DNA of 64,000 nt from contig CAMART010000011.1 of NCBI GenBank assembly GCA_945860705.1, forward strand, positions 1 to 64,000, in the 5' to 3' direction. The notes beneath the pieces are model-generated. The model did no database searches, was not told where the DNA came from, and was given only the letters and a program-made list of their open reading frames with translations. This document shows positions 44,527 to 53,753 of this stretch, piece after piece (position 1 is the first letter of the stretch; each line of letters opens with the position of its first letter). The position numbers and the translations under genes are program-made. The stretch is from Chitinophaga pinensis. Lineage in GTDB: Bacteria > Bacteroidota > Bacteroidia > Chitinophagales > CAMDFR01.

Positions 44527-46401
44527 CTACTGTATCACCAATCTTATATTTTTATTGGTATTGTTATATTGTATATTGATCATATAAACTCCACTCGACA
44601 AATTAGCAGTGGAAAGTTTAATAGTATTTTCTCCTTCCGAAATAGAAGCATTTGTATTAATCACATCTTCTCCAGTCATAGAATAAACTTTTATAAATGC
44701 TGTTGATGATTTATCTGTTGCTATATTTAAGTATGTATTTGCATTGCTAGAGTTTGGATTTGGATATATTTTTATAATATCCTCATTAGATGAAGTGTTA
44801 ACTATACTGTTATATAGAATTGTTTTGGATGTACTACATCCAAATTGATCAGTTACAGTTACAGTCACGTTACCAATATTTGGGCTATTCTGTTGAGTAT
44901 TTACTCCATTTGACCATGTGTAAGTGTATGGCCCACCATTTCCACCTGTTGCTTCTGCTGTTATTTGATTTACTGATGTTGGAAATATATTAATATTGAT
45001 AGACGGTCCATCTGGCAATACAATTGTAGCAAACATAGTTCTACCTAACAAATCTGTAATAGTAAGTGAATAGGTATTTGCTACTAAATCTGTGATAGGA
45101 TTGAACCCATCTCCTGTACTCCATGTAAAAGTGTAAGGTGCACTTCCTCCACTTGGAGAAATATTTATAGCACCATCATTTCCACCTGGACAAGTAATAT
45201 TTGTAATAACTAAAGAAGCACTAAGTGCTGAAGTAGTAAATGATCTTGTAGGAGTATAAGTACCACAAGTAGCCCCCAATGTCATTGGTAATACTTTCCA
45301 ATAATATGTAGTAGCTGTGTTTGCACCACGAAGTAAAAAAGAAGTATCTGCAGTGATGGTATCTATCAATACATTAAATGCAAATGAACTAGAGGTACTC
45401 ATCATTACATGATAGTGAGTAGCATCTGCTGATTTATTCCATACCAATGATGTAAATGGAGCTACATTTATAGATGCATTTGTTGGAGATACTAAATTTG
45501 TACTCGCAGGATTAAGTACTGAGGGAACAGTATATCTATTCATACCACTTCTACTTATATTTCTTACTTCGACCATTTCTGCCTCTTGATCTATACTAAA
45601 TTTAGTTTGACAACCGTCATTTGAATAGCTCATAAAAAACTGACCATCAAGAACTGTTCTGTATAAGTCGCCATTAAAATCTGTTTTTGCACCAGTATAT
45701 GGGCAATTCCATCTATCTGAAATAAAATCTGCAGGCGTATCACAAAATCTATCTCCTCTAGTAGCACAGTTTGAACCATTTACACGCTCATCTGTAGATG
45801 TAGCCGCTGCAGTTGCATCTCTTCCTTCCCATCCTGAAAATGTATGAGGCAATCCTAAAAAATGTCCCATTTCATGTGTCAATGTAGAGCTAGTAGCATC
45901 CATACAACTTTTTTGAACTACTATACCTTGACGACCAAATCCTGGAAATGTTGCATAACCACATACCGTCACGCCACTGCTTACAGCATTTTGCACTATA
46001 TAAACATTACAAACATCTGCTATATTATTACCATTTTTCATATCTCTATCTACGTTTCCGTCAGACATATTAAAATATCTAGTATTTTTAATATAATGAG
46101 GTGCTGCGTATAAATAGAACTGTATCTGTGAACGAGAAAATCGTTGATTCATTAAACAATGAACAGCCAATAAATCTTTTATAGGATAATAACCAGTACC
46201 TGCATCTGTGCCTATAATATGATACTGTATTGGTACATATACAATTGCATTAGCATCTCTAGAGCCAGATTCATTCAAGTAGCTCATGTCTTTATTCATG
46301 TAATATTCTAAAAACTCAGGACTTGGATTGGTACCACAAAAAGACTGTGCAAATAGTTGAATGCTTATAAATGTAATAGCAATTAAAAATAGGTTTTTCA
46401 T
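44527..46401 (-). CDS. pappalysin-type (M43) metalloprotease with SprB-like repeats and T9SS sorting domain
   Basis: A 624-residue secreted protease. After a signal peptide (1-18), the catalytic domain holds the extended zinc motif HEMGHFLGLPH near residue 177 and the Met-turn FFMSYSNDGCQ near 257. A fibronectin type III-like segment spans about 300-390. Two SprB-type repeats follow (CPGGNDGAINISPSGGSAPYTF and a weaker ATGGNGGPYTYTWSNG). The last 80 residues (IKIYPNPNSSNANTYL, LSSGVYMINI) are a type A T9SS sorting domain. It is likely anchored or released at the cell surface, to degrade peptides or aid gliding-type adhesion. Its promoter is one of the best in the window. Confidence 0.9.
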   Translation of the reverse strand: MKNLFLIAITFISIQLFAQSFCGTNPSPEFLEYYMNKDMSYLNESGSRDANAIVYVPIQYHIIGTDAGTGYYPIKDLLAVHCLMNQRFSRSQIQFYLYAAPHYIKNTRYFNMSDGNVDRDMKNGNNIADVCNVYIVQNAVSSGVTVCGYATFPGFGRQGIVVQKSCMDATSSTLTHEMGHFLGLPHTFSGWEGRDATAAATSTDERVNGSNCATRGDRFCDTPADFISDRWNCPYTGAKTDFNGDLYRTVLDGQFFMSYSNDGCQTKFSIDQEAEMVEVRNISRSGMNRYTVPSVLNPASTNLVSPTNASINVAPFTSLVWNKSADATHYHVMMSTSSSFAFNVLIDTITADTSFLLRGANTATTYYWKVLPMTLGATCGTYTPTRSFTTSALSASLVITNITCPGGNDGAINISPSGGSAPYTFTWSTGDGFNPITDLVANTYSLTITDLLGRTMFATIVLPDGPSININIFPTSVNQITAEATGGNGGPYTYTWSNGVNTQQNSPNIGNVTVTVTDQFGCSTSKTILYNSIVNTSSNEDIIKIYPNPNSSNANTYLNIATDKSSTAFIKVYSMTGEDVINTNASISEGENTIKLSTANLSSGVYMINIQYNNTNKNIRLVIQ

Positions 46402-46424
46402 TTAATTAGTTTAGTTTGATAAAT

Positions 46425-46456
46425 CAAAGTTATAACATATATTTCTTTATACAAAA
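46425..46456 (-). promoter_or_regulatory. promoter of the M43 protease gene
   Basis: The minus strand has TTTTG (46456-46452), a 19-nt spacer and TAACTTTG (46432-46425), an exact match to TTTG-N19-TAnnTTTG. The -7 element ends 23 nt before the ATG. Confidence 0.75.
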
Positions 46457-46565
46457 TGTATGAAATTCTTCTACTTAACTTTAAAGACTAGTAAATTGTT
46501 TAAATTGTTGCATCTATGTGATAGAATTTTGATTTTCAATGCTTAAAAACAAGAAAATTTATATG

Positions 46566-46573
46566 TACCTTTG
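46566..46573 (+). promoter_or_regulatory. -7 promoter element of mdh
   Basis: TACCTTTG, exact to the consensus, lies 42 nt before the mdh ATG. A convincing -33 TTTG is absent. Confidence 0.45.
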
Positions 46574-46615
46574 CACCACGAAAAATCATTTTTAACTTAA
46601 ATTTCAAATAAAAAT

Positions 46616-47545
46616 ATGAAAGTAACAGTAGTAGGTGCAGGAGCAGTAGGCGCAACATGTGCAGACAATATAGCTAGAAGACAATTAGCTACAGAATTAG
46701 TTTTATTAGACATCAAAGAAGGTTTGGCAGAAGGCAAAAGCATAGATATGATGCAGACTGCTACTTTATTAGGATTTAATACAAAAATAATAGGAAGCAC
46801 GAATGATTATACAAAAACTGCTGGTAGTGATGTAGTTGTTATTACTTCTGGTATTCCTCGTAAGCCAGGTATGACTCGTGAAGAATTGATTGGTATCAAT
46901 GCAGGAATCGTAAAAGGAGTAACTGAAAATATTTTAAAACATTCTCCAAATGCAATCATCATCATCATCAGTAATCCTATGGATACTATGACATATTTGG
47001 CATTAAAATCTAGCGGATTGCCAAAAAACAGAATCATCGGTATGGGTGGGATACTAGATAGCTCTAGATTTAAATATTATTTGAGTCAAGCAATCAACTG
47101 CTCACCAAATGATTTACTGGCTAACGTAATAGGTGGACATGGCGATACAACTATGATTCCTCTTCATAGATTGGCTACTATGCAATCATCTCCAGTATCA
47201 TCTTTACTAGATAAAACTACACTTGATAAAGTAGTAGCAGATACAATGGTAGGTGGTGCTACTCTTACTGGTTTATTAGGTACTTCTGCATGGTATGCAC
47301 CAGGTGCTGCAGGTGCAGACTTAGTAGAAAATATAGTGAGAGATCAAAAAAGAGTAATGCCATGTTGCGTTTCTTTGGAAGGTGAATATGGACAATCTGA
47401 TATCTGTCTTGGTGTACCAGTAGTAATAGGTAGAAATGGTTGGGAAAAAATCATAGACTTAAAACTAAATGAAGAAGAACAAGCATTATTTAATAAAAGT
47501 GCAGATGCTGTAAGAAATATGAATACTGTATTAGCTACATTATAA
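46616..47545 (+). CDS. mdh: malate dehydrogenase (LDH-like type)
   Basis: A 309-residue NAD-dependent dehydrogenase of the TCA cycle. The Rossmann motif VVGAGAVGATCADNIA opens the protein. Substrate specificity is set by the Arg in SGIPRKPGMTREEL, which identifies malate rather than lactate, and the active-site His lies in GGHGDTTMIP. The tail GRNGWEKIIDLKLNEEEQALF is normal for the 310-residue tetrameric type. It has its own promoter element and a strong terminator. Confidence 0.97.
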   Translation: MKVTVVGAGAVGATCADNIARRQLATELVLLDIKEGLAEGKSIDMMQTATLLGFNTKIIGSTNDYTKTAGSDVVVITSGIPRKPGMTREELIGINAGIVKGVTENILKHSPNAIIIIISNPMDTMTYLALKSSGLPKNRIIGMGGILDSSRFKYYLSQAINCSPNDLLANVIGGHGDTTMIPLHRLATMQSSPVSSLLDKTTLDKVVADTMVGGATLTGLLGTSAWYAPGAAGADLVENIVRDQKRVMPCCVSLEGEYGQSDICLGVPVVIGRNGWEKIIDLKLNEEEQALFNKSADAVRNMNTVLATL

Positions 47546-47567
47546 TATAAAATAAATGAATAAGAAA

Positions 47568-47596
47568 AGATGAAGCTTCGGTTTCATCTTTTTTTT
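47568..47596 (+). terminator. intrinsic terminator of mdh
   Basis: The hairpin AAGATGAAGC-TTCG-GTTTCATCTT is followed by TTTTTTTG, 18 nt after the mdh stop. The UUCG tetraloop makes the stem very stable. Confidence 0.92.
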
Positions 47597-47626
47597 TGTG
47601 CTAGATTTACAATACAAAATTACAAG

Positions 47627-47932
47627 ATGCAATACCTATTTATTATTCTAATTATCTTACTAGGAGCTGTGGGATATACGTTCATGATAAAGGATATCAA
47701 AAATCCAAATAGAAATAATCAAGAACTTATCAATAGACCATATTACTGGTGTTTATTGTTTTTTATTGGTGGCATTACTACTATATCTATTGGTGTACTA
47801 TCAGAGATTTTTCATTTGCCAGCAGATTCAAAATGGTCTGTGATTATTTTAGGAAGTATACTCATGATACTTTATACTATTACTTTTTTATTTTTACCTA
47901 GAAAATATTTTATCAGTAAATACAAAAAATAA
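47627..47932 (+). CDS. small membrane protein, unknown function
   Basis: From the Met at 47627 the product has 101 residues. The ORF track begins at 47570, inside the mdh terminator, and so cannot be the true start. There are three hydrophobic segments: YLFIILIILLGAVGYTFMI, YYWCLLFFIGGITTISIGVL and WSVIILGSILMILYTITFLFL. A basic tail follows. I recognise no family. It ends at the base before the aminotransferase ATG, so the two are probably co-transcribed. Confidence 0.6.
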   Translation: MQYLFIILIILLGAVGYTFMIKDIKNPNRNNQELINRPYYWCLLFFIGGITTISIGVLSEIFHLPADSKWSVIILGSILMILYTITFLFLPRKYFISKYKK

Positions 47933-49126
47933 ATGCTACTACCCTCCTACTCAAGACATATAGAACATTGGTCACTTGATAGAAATATGGTATTTCTAAA
48001 TCATGGTTCATTTGGTGCCACACCCACAAAAATACTCGAACTCCAACAAAAATATATCTATCAAATGGAAGCAGAGCCTGTACGATATATGATACGTGAG
48101 TTGGAGCCATTATGGTGGGAAGCCAAGGAAAAAACAGCTAATTTTTTAGGTGCAAATCCGAGTAATTTGGTATTTGTAAAAAATGCCACTATGGGTGTCA
48201 ATACTATTTTACACTCTTTGCAATTTGAAAGTGGTGATGAAGTACTCACTACCAACCATGCTTATGGAGCTTGTATGAATACACTTCAACAGTATGCAAA
48301 AATTAAAAAATTTAACGTAGTAGTTGCATCTATCCCATTCCCATTTAAAGATGAAGAAGAAATTATAGAAGCTTTGGTACAAAAGATTACTGCTAAAACG
48401 AAACTCTTGATGATAGATCATATCACATCGGCTACTGGTACTATTTTCCCTATAGAAAAAATCATAAAACTATTTGAAGAGAAAGGTATAGAGGTACTAG
48501 TAGATGGAGCACATGCACCTGGTATGATTCATCTAGAATTAGAAAAAATGGGTGCTTCATATTATGTAGGCAATTGTCATAAATGGATATGTTCACCAAA
48601 GGGAAGCGCTATACTTCATGTAAGAAAAGACAAACAAGAAAAAATACATCCACTACAATATAGTCATATACATGATAGAAAAAATGGAAGTGATGATGAG
48701 TGGAGTGCGCAGTTCTTTTGGCCCGGAACCGATGATATCAGTGCTTATCTATGTGTGCCAGAAGCAATAAAATATATGGGAAATATGTTAGGCTCATGGG
48801 AAGAACTGAGAAATAACAATAAGCAATTAATAGTAAATGCGAGAAACATGCTTTCAAAAACACTGAGTACAGATTTGCCAGTACCAGAAAAAAACATTGG
48901 TTTTATATCAAATATTCTCATTGGAAAAGGAGAACTGCCAGAAAAATATTTTAATAATATTACCTTGCTACAGGAAACTCTTTTTCAAAAATATAAAATA
49001 GAAGTGCCCATTTTTGTATTCAACAAAGACAACCCAAGACTTTGGGTAAGAATAGCTACGCAAGTATATAACTCTATGGAGCAATATGAATATTTAGCTG
49101 AAGCAATTATGGATGCTAGACGATAG
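47933..49126 (+). CDS. class V aminotransferase (isopenicillin-N epimerase-like)
   Basis: A 397-residue PLP enzyme of fold type I. The pyridoxal-binding Lys lies in GNCHKWICSPKGSA near residue 223. The phosphate-binding and carboxylate-binding regions are visible in KNATMGVNTILHSL and VDGAHAPGMIHLEL, where the Asp stacks on the pyridine N. The start SYSRHIEHWSLDRNMVFLNHGSFGATP matches the CefD branch. Relatives act on amino acids as epimerases, lyases or desulfurases; the substrate is unknown. It starts one base after the small membrane protein ends, with no gap. Confidence 0.88.
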   Translation: MLLPSYSRHIEHWSLDRNMVFLNHGSFGATPTKILELQQKYIYQMEAEPVRYMIRELEPLWWEAKEKTANFLGANPSNLVFVKNATMGVNTILHSLQFESGDEVLTTNHAYGACMNTLQQYAKIKKFNVVVASIPFPFKDEEEIIEALVQKITAKTKLLMIDHITSATGTIFPIEKIIKLFEEKGIEVLVDGAHAPGMIHLELEKMGASYYVGNCHKWICSPKGSAILHVRKDKQEKIHPLQYSHIHDRKNGSDDEWSAQFFWPGTDDISAYLCVPEAIKYMGNMLGSWEELRNNNKQLIVNARNMLSKTLSTDLPVPEKNIGFISNILIGKGELPEKYFNNITLLQETLFQKYKIEVPIFVFNKDNPRLWVRIATQVYNSMEQYEYLAEAIMDARR

Positions 49127-49281
49127 ATAAAAAAACAGATTCTAGATGTTAGATAATTGACTAATGTCCGTCCATGATATAACTTGTAAATTACAAATTC
49201 CCCATTTATTATTTTTATATACGTACTAGTACTTATATAAAATCATTGAAGTTGAGTATATATTATTAATGAATTAATAGC

Positions 49282-49289
49282 TACTTTTG
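49282..49289 (+). promoter_or_regulatory. -7 promoter element of the exported protein gene at 49329
   Basis: TACTTTTG, exact to TAnnTTTG, lies 39 nt before the ATG. No -33 partner was found at the expected distance. The rest of the 200-bp gap is low-complexity. Confidence 0.4.
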
Positions 49290-49328
49290 AATTAATAAAT
49301 TTTTAATCACTAAAATAAATATCGACAA

Positions 49329-50003
49329 ATGAAAAACATTAGAAACAACACGTTAATCGTACTCATGTTAATATTAACAAGCAGTATTTTCGCACAATTT
49401 GGAGGAATGACTGGAGCTTTGATGCCACAAGTAGTAGTAGCAAAAGTAAAATTGGTAAGTGGTGACTTATCACAAATCAAAGGTAAGAAACTAAAACTAC
49501 AACTAACTTTTGATGGTATGCTAGTAAGCAAATACAAAATGATGTTTGGTAAAAAAATATCTGAAGATGAATTTATCAAAAACAAATCAGCAGACCTAAA
49601 TGAAAAAGAAGCTGGTAAAGGTGATGAGTGGGCTAGCAAATGGAAATCAGATAAAGAGAATAGATATGTTCCATCTTTTATTACCAAATTCAATGAATTG
49701 TCAAATGAATTTGGAACCACAATTAGCAGTACAGAAGGCGATATTACTGTGATAGTTCATACAAGTTATACAGAGCCAGGTTATTTTATAGGAATAGATA
49801 AAGCACCTGCTATCATTGCTACTGATATTACTTTTAAAGATGCAAGTGGAGCTACACTAGCAGTAGTAACCATAGAAAACTGTGCTGGTCAGGCTTTTGG
49901 ATTTGGGGATACAGATACTGGAGCTAGAATGGGTGAAGCATACGAAAAACTTGCTAAAGAATTAGCTCAACTTTGTATCAAAAAAGGTGGATGGAAGAAA
50001 TAA
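49329..50003 (+). CDS. exported protein of unknown function
   Basis: A 224-residue protein with a signal peptide (LIVLMLILTSSIFAQ, cleaved near residue 22). The mature part has GKKLKLQLTFDGMLVSKYKMMFG, a charged region (DLNEKEAGKGDEWASKWKSDKENRYV), a beta-rich middle (TEGDITVIVHTSYTEPGYFIG) and a C-terminal helix. I recognise no named family. The ITVIVHTSYTEPGY and GATLAVVTIENCAG strands resemble small periplasmic beta-sandwich proteins. It is a stand-alone gene with its own -7 element and a shared terminator. Confidence 0.7.
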   Translation: MKNIRNNTLIVLMLILTSSIFAQFGGMTGALMPQVVVAKVKLVSGDLSQIKGKKLKLQLTFDGMLVSKYKMMFGKKISEDEFIKNKSADLNEKEAGKGDEWASKWKSDKENRYVPSFITKFNELSNEFGTTISSTEGDITVIVHTSYTEPGYFIGIDKAPAIIATDITFKDASGATLAVVTIENCAGQAFGFGDTDTGARMGEAYEKLAKELAQLCIKKGGWKK

Positions 50004-50048
50004 CAATTTAGATATTAGATACTAGACTTTAGATTTTAGATTTTAGAA

Positions 50049-50082
50049 AAAACGCCATTATCAAATTTGATAATGGCGTTTT
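50049..50082. terminator. bidirectional terminator between the exported protein and asmA-like genes
   Basis: The perfect palindrome AACGCCATTATCAAA with TTTGATAATGGCGTT is flanked by A and T runs on both sides. It lies between the convergent genes at 50003 and 50180. Confidence 0.9.
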
Positions 50083-50179
50083 ATATTATTAAATTATATT
50101 ACGACAAAAAATAACTAAAATACATTCTGGCTTTGGTGTGACTTAATTTAAAATTCATCATTTAAAATTTATAATTATA

Positions 50180-52816
50180 TTACCATGGTAGTTTTATTTT
50201 ATTCTTCAATTGCTGTTGTGCTTTTTTTAATTCTTCTTGTGCACGTTTTTCAGCATCTTGTTTAGCTTTGTCTATTTGTTGTTGGGCTTGTTGTTTAGCT
50301 ATATCTACTTGCTTTTGTGCTTCTTGCTGTGCTTGATTTTTTAGTTTTTCAGCTTCTTGATTTACAGTATTAGTGATAGTTTCTTTAGCTTGTTCTTGAA
50401 TAGTTTTACCAGCGTTTCCAGCACTCATTTTACCGAGAGTCACTGTCGGTTTATCTATGGTTCCACCTACTTTCAGATTAAAGGTAAGCATATCTGGCAC
50501 TAGTCCATTTAAGCCAGGGATAGGTGATTTAGCCAATAAATTATCTACTACACTTCTTGCATTTCCTAGTTTGGCAGTAGGTACTTGTATTGCTACTGTA
50601 TAGTCATTGGTATTATCAAAACCTTGCGAACCACTAAAAGTGATAGCATAGTCTTGAATTTTTAATGTATACGGTTTTTCTATATATACTCTACCATTAT
50701 TAAATTTCAGCTCTGTCCATGCATCTTTTACTTCCATAGGATCAAGTTCTTTCAGTTTTGTAATCTCAAATATTTTTTTGAGTACAGGCATATTTACAAT
50801 TTTTGCTAAATCTATTTTTACAATTGCTTTTCCATTCATAGTTTTATAGTCTGGAGTCATATCGCTATTCAGCTGTGTATTCAAGTTCATATTTGTACTA
50901 AAAATGCCATTTAAGTATTTGGCTACTGGTGCCAATTTTTCCATAGATGGAATAGCTGCAAATGACTTTTGAAAATCTATTTTAGTAATATCGTAACTAA
51001 AATTTACTTTTGGATTATAGGCATCTTTGGTATCGTATGTACCATTTAGTTTTACAGTTCCACCAAGTACTTCTGCATATAGTCCAGATAAATCGAGTGT
51101 TTTATCAGCAAGTTTTACCACACCTGTCAGATTTTTCATTTCTATTTTATCATATTCCATGCTGCCTATTTTTGCATCACATACAAAATTGATATTGGCT
51201 GGAAGTTCTACAGGTTCAGAACTTTTGCTACTTGTAGTGGTATTAGTAGCTGTAGAAGTAGTTCCCATAAACTCATTTAAATTGATATGAGAGGATACAA
51301 AATTTAGATTCCCTTTTATAACATCATCTGCAAAAATATATGGAAGAAAATTACTCAATGATCCATTGGCCTTAAAGTCACTCGTGCCGATATTCCCTGT
51401 AAAATCAGTCATTTCCACTGTCTTTGGATTAAATAGTAGATTAATATTTTGTGCTTTCACGGGCCAGTCTAGTGTAGTAGCTTCATATTTAAAATTTGAG
51501 ATTCGTGCATTTCCCGAAAAGAAAACAGATTGATATTGCTCTTTTTGAATTTGACTCATTTTTGCTTTAGCTGTAATATCTGCTACCATCAAACCTTCCA
51601 ATTTTTTCAATCCTTCTATAGGATAAAACTGGGGTACTTTAGATAAATTTAATTTACCTTTTACTTTTGCATCTACGTATGGATCGCTCATAGGAGTTGC
51701 AATATAAAGTACTGCATCTATTGGTTCATTATCTATAGCTAAGTGTAGTTTGGGTATATTGATAATTGTATTATCCAAACTTCCTCCTTTATTGCTTATA
51801 TCTGCAAGAGCATTGATATTACTCACTGTTGAAGGCAAGTCAGGATATTTAAACATAGCATTATTTATTTTGAAATGCAAATTGAATGCTGGATAAGAAT
51901 TGTCTGTTAGCTTACCTTTTACATTTCCATTCAGTTCAAAATTGCCTGATGTTTTTACTTGATTAAAATCTTTAGCATATATATTAGGTATCAAAGAAAG
52001 TACACTTTTAAAATCTGTATTTTCTGTACTAAACTTCAAATCCATATCTGTAGCAGTTTTCAAGAGTTTTACAAATCCTTCATAATTCACCACCAAGTCA
52101 TTTATTTTTATTTTGTTTTTATCAAATGAATATTTATTTTGGATATTATCTATCTTCACTATTGCATCTGATACTATATGCGCTTTTGATAAATAGGCTA
52201 TATTATCTCCTTTGTAGCTAAGCGATTTAATATCAGTCTTGGTTTCAAAATTAAAAATATCTTGACTAAAATCTCCTTTGCCTAAAAAATCTAGACCATC
52301 AATAATGGCATACATATTTGAACTCATATCACTATAAGCTATTTTTCCATCTTCGATTTTGATTCTATACAATGCTAAATCTAATGGTTGGCTTTCGGTA
52401 GTAGTTTGTTCATTACTTGGTTTTACAATATCCCAGTTGGCTCTACCGTCAGACAAAACAATAGCTTTAATGTGTGGCTCTACCAGAGTAATCCCATATA
52501 CTTTCATCTTCTGTCCACTTTTTATTACGCTCATTATATCGAGAGCAATATTCACATCTTTGATATGTGCGAGTGTATCTCCTTCAAAAGTTTTTACACC
52601 CACAATTTCTAAATCACTAAGTGTTAGTGTGAGTTTTGGAAAACTCTTAAAAATAGAAATTCCTACATCATCATAATTTACTTTTGCATTCAGCTGATTA
52701 TTTATTTGTGTTTTTACAGCCTGAGCTATTTTATCTTTAAATAAAAATGGAAATGCTACAAGTGCTATAATTAAGACTAATAAAAAAATTGCGGTGCCTT
52801 TGAGGATATTTTTCAT
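50180..52816 (-). CDS. AsmA-family protein with C-terminal coiled coil
   Basis: An 878-residue envelope protein. One N-terminal membrane segment (IFLLVLIIALVAFPFLF) anchors a long periplasmic body of beta strands typical of AsmA/TamB-type lipid-transfer proteins: GISIFKSFPKLTLTLSDLEI, DVNIALDIMSV, NWDIVKPS, VNLNELMGT-like repeats, and KVGGTIDKPTVTLGK near 785. The last 80 residues form a Gln/Ala/Lys-rich coiled coil (QAQQEAQKQVDIAKQQAQQ), common in the Bacteroidota members. It probably helps phospholipid transport to the outer membrane. It is transcribed alone. Confidence 0.85.
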   Translation of the reverse strand: MKNILKGTAIFLLVLIIALVAFPFLFKDKIAQAVKTQINNQLNAKVNYDDVGISIFKSFPKLTLTLSDLEIVGVKTFEGDTLAHIKDVNIALDIMSVIKSGQKMKVYGITLVEPHIKAIVLSDGRANWDIVKPSNEQTTTESQPLDLALYRIKIEDGKIAYSDMSSNMYAIIDGLDFLGKGDFSQDIFNFETKTDIKSLSYKGDNIAYLSKAHIVSDAIVKIDNIQNKYSFDKNKIKINDLVVNYEGFVKLLKTATDMDLKFSTENTDFKSVLSLIPNIYAKDFNQVKTSGNFELNGNVKGKLTDNSYPAFNLHFKINNAMFKYPDLPSTVSNINALADISNKGGSLDNTIINIPKLHLAIDNEPIDAVLYIATPMSDPYVDAKVKGKLNLSKVPQFYPIEGLKKLEGLMVADITAKAKMSQIQKEQYQSVFFSGNARISNFKYEATTLDWPVKAQNINLLFNPKTVEMTDFTGNIGTSDFKANGSLSNFLPYIFADDVIKGNLNFVSSHINLNEFMGTTSTATNTTTSSKSSEPVELPANINFVCDAKIGSMEYDKIEMKNLTGVVKLADKTLDLSGLYAEVLGGTVKLNGTYDTKDAYNPKVNFSYDITKIDFQKSFAAIPSMEKLAPVAKYLNGIFSTNMNLNTQLNSDMTPDYKTMNGKAIVKIDLAKIVNMPVLKKIFEITKLKELDPMEVKDAWTELKFNNGRVYIEKPYTLKIQDYAITFSGSQGFDNTNDYTVAIQVPTAKLGNARSVVDNLLAKSPIPGLNGLVPDMLTFNLKVGGTIDKPTVTLGKMSAGNAGKTIQEQAKETITNTVNQEAEKLKNQAQQEAQKQVDIAKQQAQQQIDKAKQDAEKRAQEELKKAQQQLKNKIKLPW

Positions 52817-52919
52817 AAGAAATTTATATTTTTTGTAATATACACAAAATTAATGCCTAAAAGGGTTTATTGATGTGAAAATTTATGTTAAATATAACAA
52901 AAGAAAGAAGTAGATTTCT

Positions 52920-52927
52920 TATTTTTG
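52920..52927 (+). promoter_or_regulatory. -7 promoter element of yebC
   Basis: TATTTTTG, exact to TAnnTTTG, lies 26 nt before the yebC ATG. No convincing TTTG sits 19-21 nt upstream. Confidence 0.45.
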
Positions 52928-52953
52928 CATACAAATAAAATATACAACAGATA

Positions 52954-53661
52954 ATGGGAAGAGCATTTGAATATAGAAAAGCCTCGAAGATGGCTCGTTG
53001 GGACAAAATGGCTAAAGCATTTACAAGAGTTGGAAGAGAAATAGCTATAGCTGTGAAAGCTGGTGGACCTTTGGCAGAAACTAATCCATCTCTTAGAAGA
53101 GCTATACAGAATGCAAAAGGGGTAAATATGCCGAAAGACCGTGTAGAGGCAGCTATTAAAAAAGCAAGTAGCAAAGACAGCGAAAACTTTGATGAAGTAG
53201 CATACGAAGGATATGGACCTCATGGTATAGCTATAGTAGTAGAAACTGCAACTAATAATACCACACGAACAGTTGCAAATCTTAGAAATATATTTTTAAA
53301 AAATGATGGAACACTTGGCAATAGTGGCTCGGTGAGTTTTATGTTTGAAAGAAAAGGAGTTTTCAAATTTCCTCTAGGAGAAAGAGACCCTGAAGAATTG
53401 GAATTTCAGCTTATAGATATAGGACTAGACTCAATAGAAGTAGAAGATGGCAATGTCACAGCTTATAGCAAATTTGAGGATTTTGGTGCATTCTCAAAAG
53501 GACTAGACGAACTAGGTATTGAAGCTACTAGCCAAGAATTACAAAGATTACCTAATGCTACCAAAGAACTTAATGAAGAACAAACTGATGAAATACTAGA
53601 ATTGATAGACAAACTAGAGCAAGATGATGATGTACAAAATGTATATCATACATTGGCTTAA
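52954..53661 (+). CDS. YebC/PmpR family regulator/translation factor
   Basis: A 235-residue TACO1/YebC protein. Domain 1 begins GRAFEYRKASKMARWDKMAKAFTR and includes NPSLRRAIQNAKGVNMPKDRVEAAIKKAS. The central region has FDEVAYEGYGPHGIAIVVET and TLGNSGSVSFMFERKGVF. Members were first called transcription regulators; later work indicates that some help ribosomes through proline-rich stretches. Which role applies here is not visible. It precedes murF-alr by 92 nt in the same direction. Confidence 0.93.
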   Translation: MGRAFEYRKASKMARWDKMAKAFTRVGREIAIAVKAGGPLAETNPSLRRAIQNAKGVNMPKDRVEAAIKKASSKDSENFDEVAYEGYGPHGIAIVVETATNNTTRTVANLRNIFLKNDGTLGNSGSVSFMFERKGVFKFPLGERDPEELEFQLIDIGLDSIEVEDGNVTAYSKFEDFGAFSKGLDELGIEATSQELQRLPNATKELNEEQTDEILELIDKLEQDDDVQNVYHTLA

Positions 53662-53753
53662 AATTATATAATTTTAGTTTTAAATATTTATGAATGCAGT
53701 GAATTTTTTACTGCATTTTTACTTTAAAAAATAAACAATCTAGATAAAAAGAA

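Noticed and set aside
47570-47626. Upstream start of the small membrane protein ORF
   Set aside because: These codons form the mdh terminator hairpin and T tract, so the real start is downstream at 47627.
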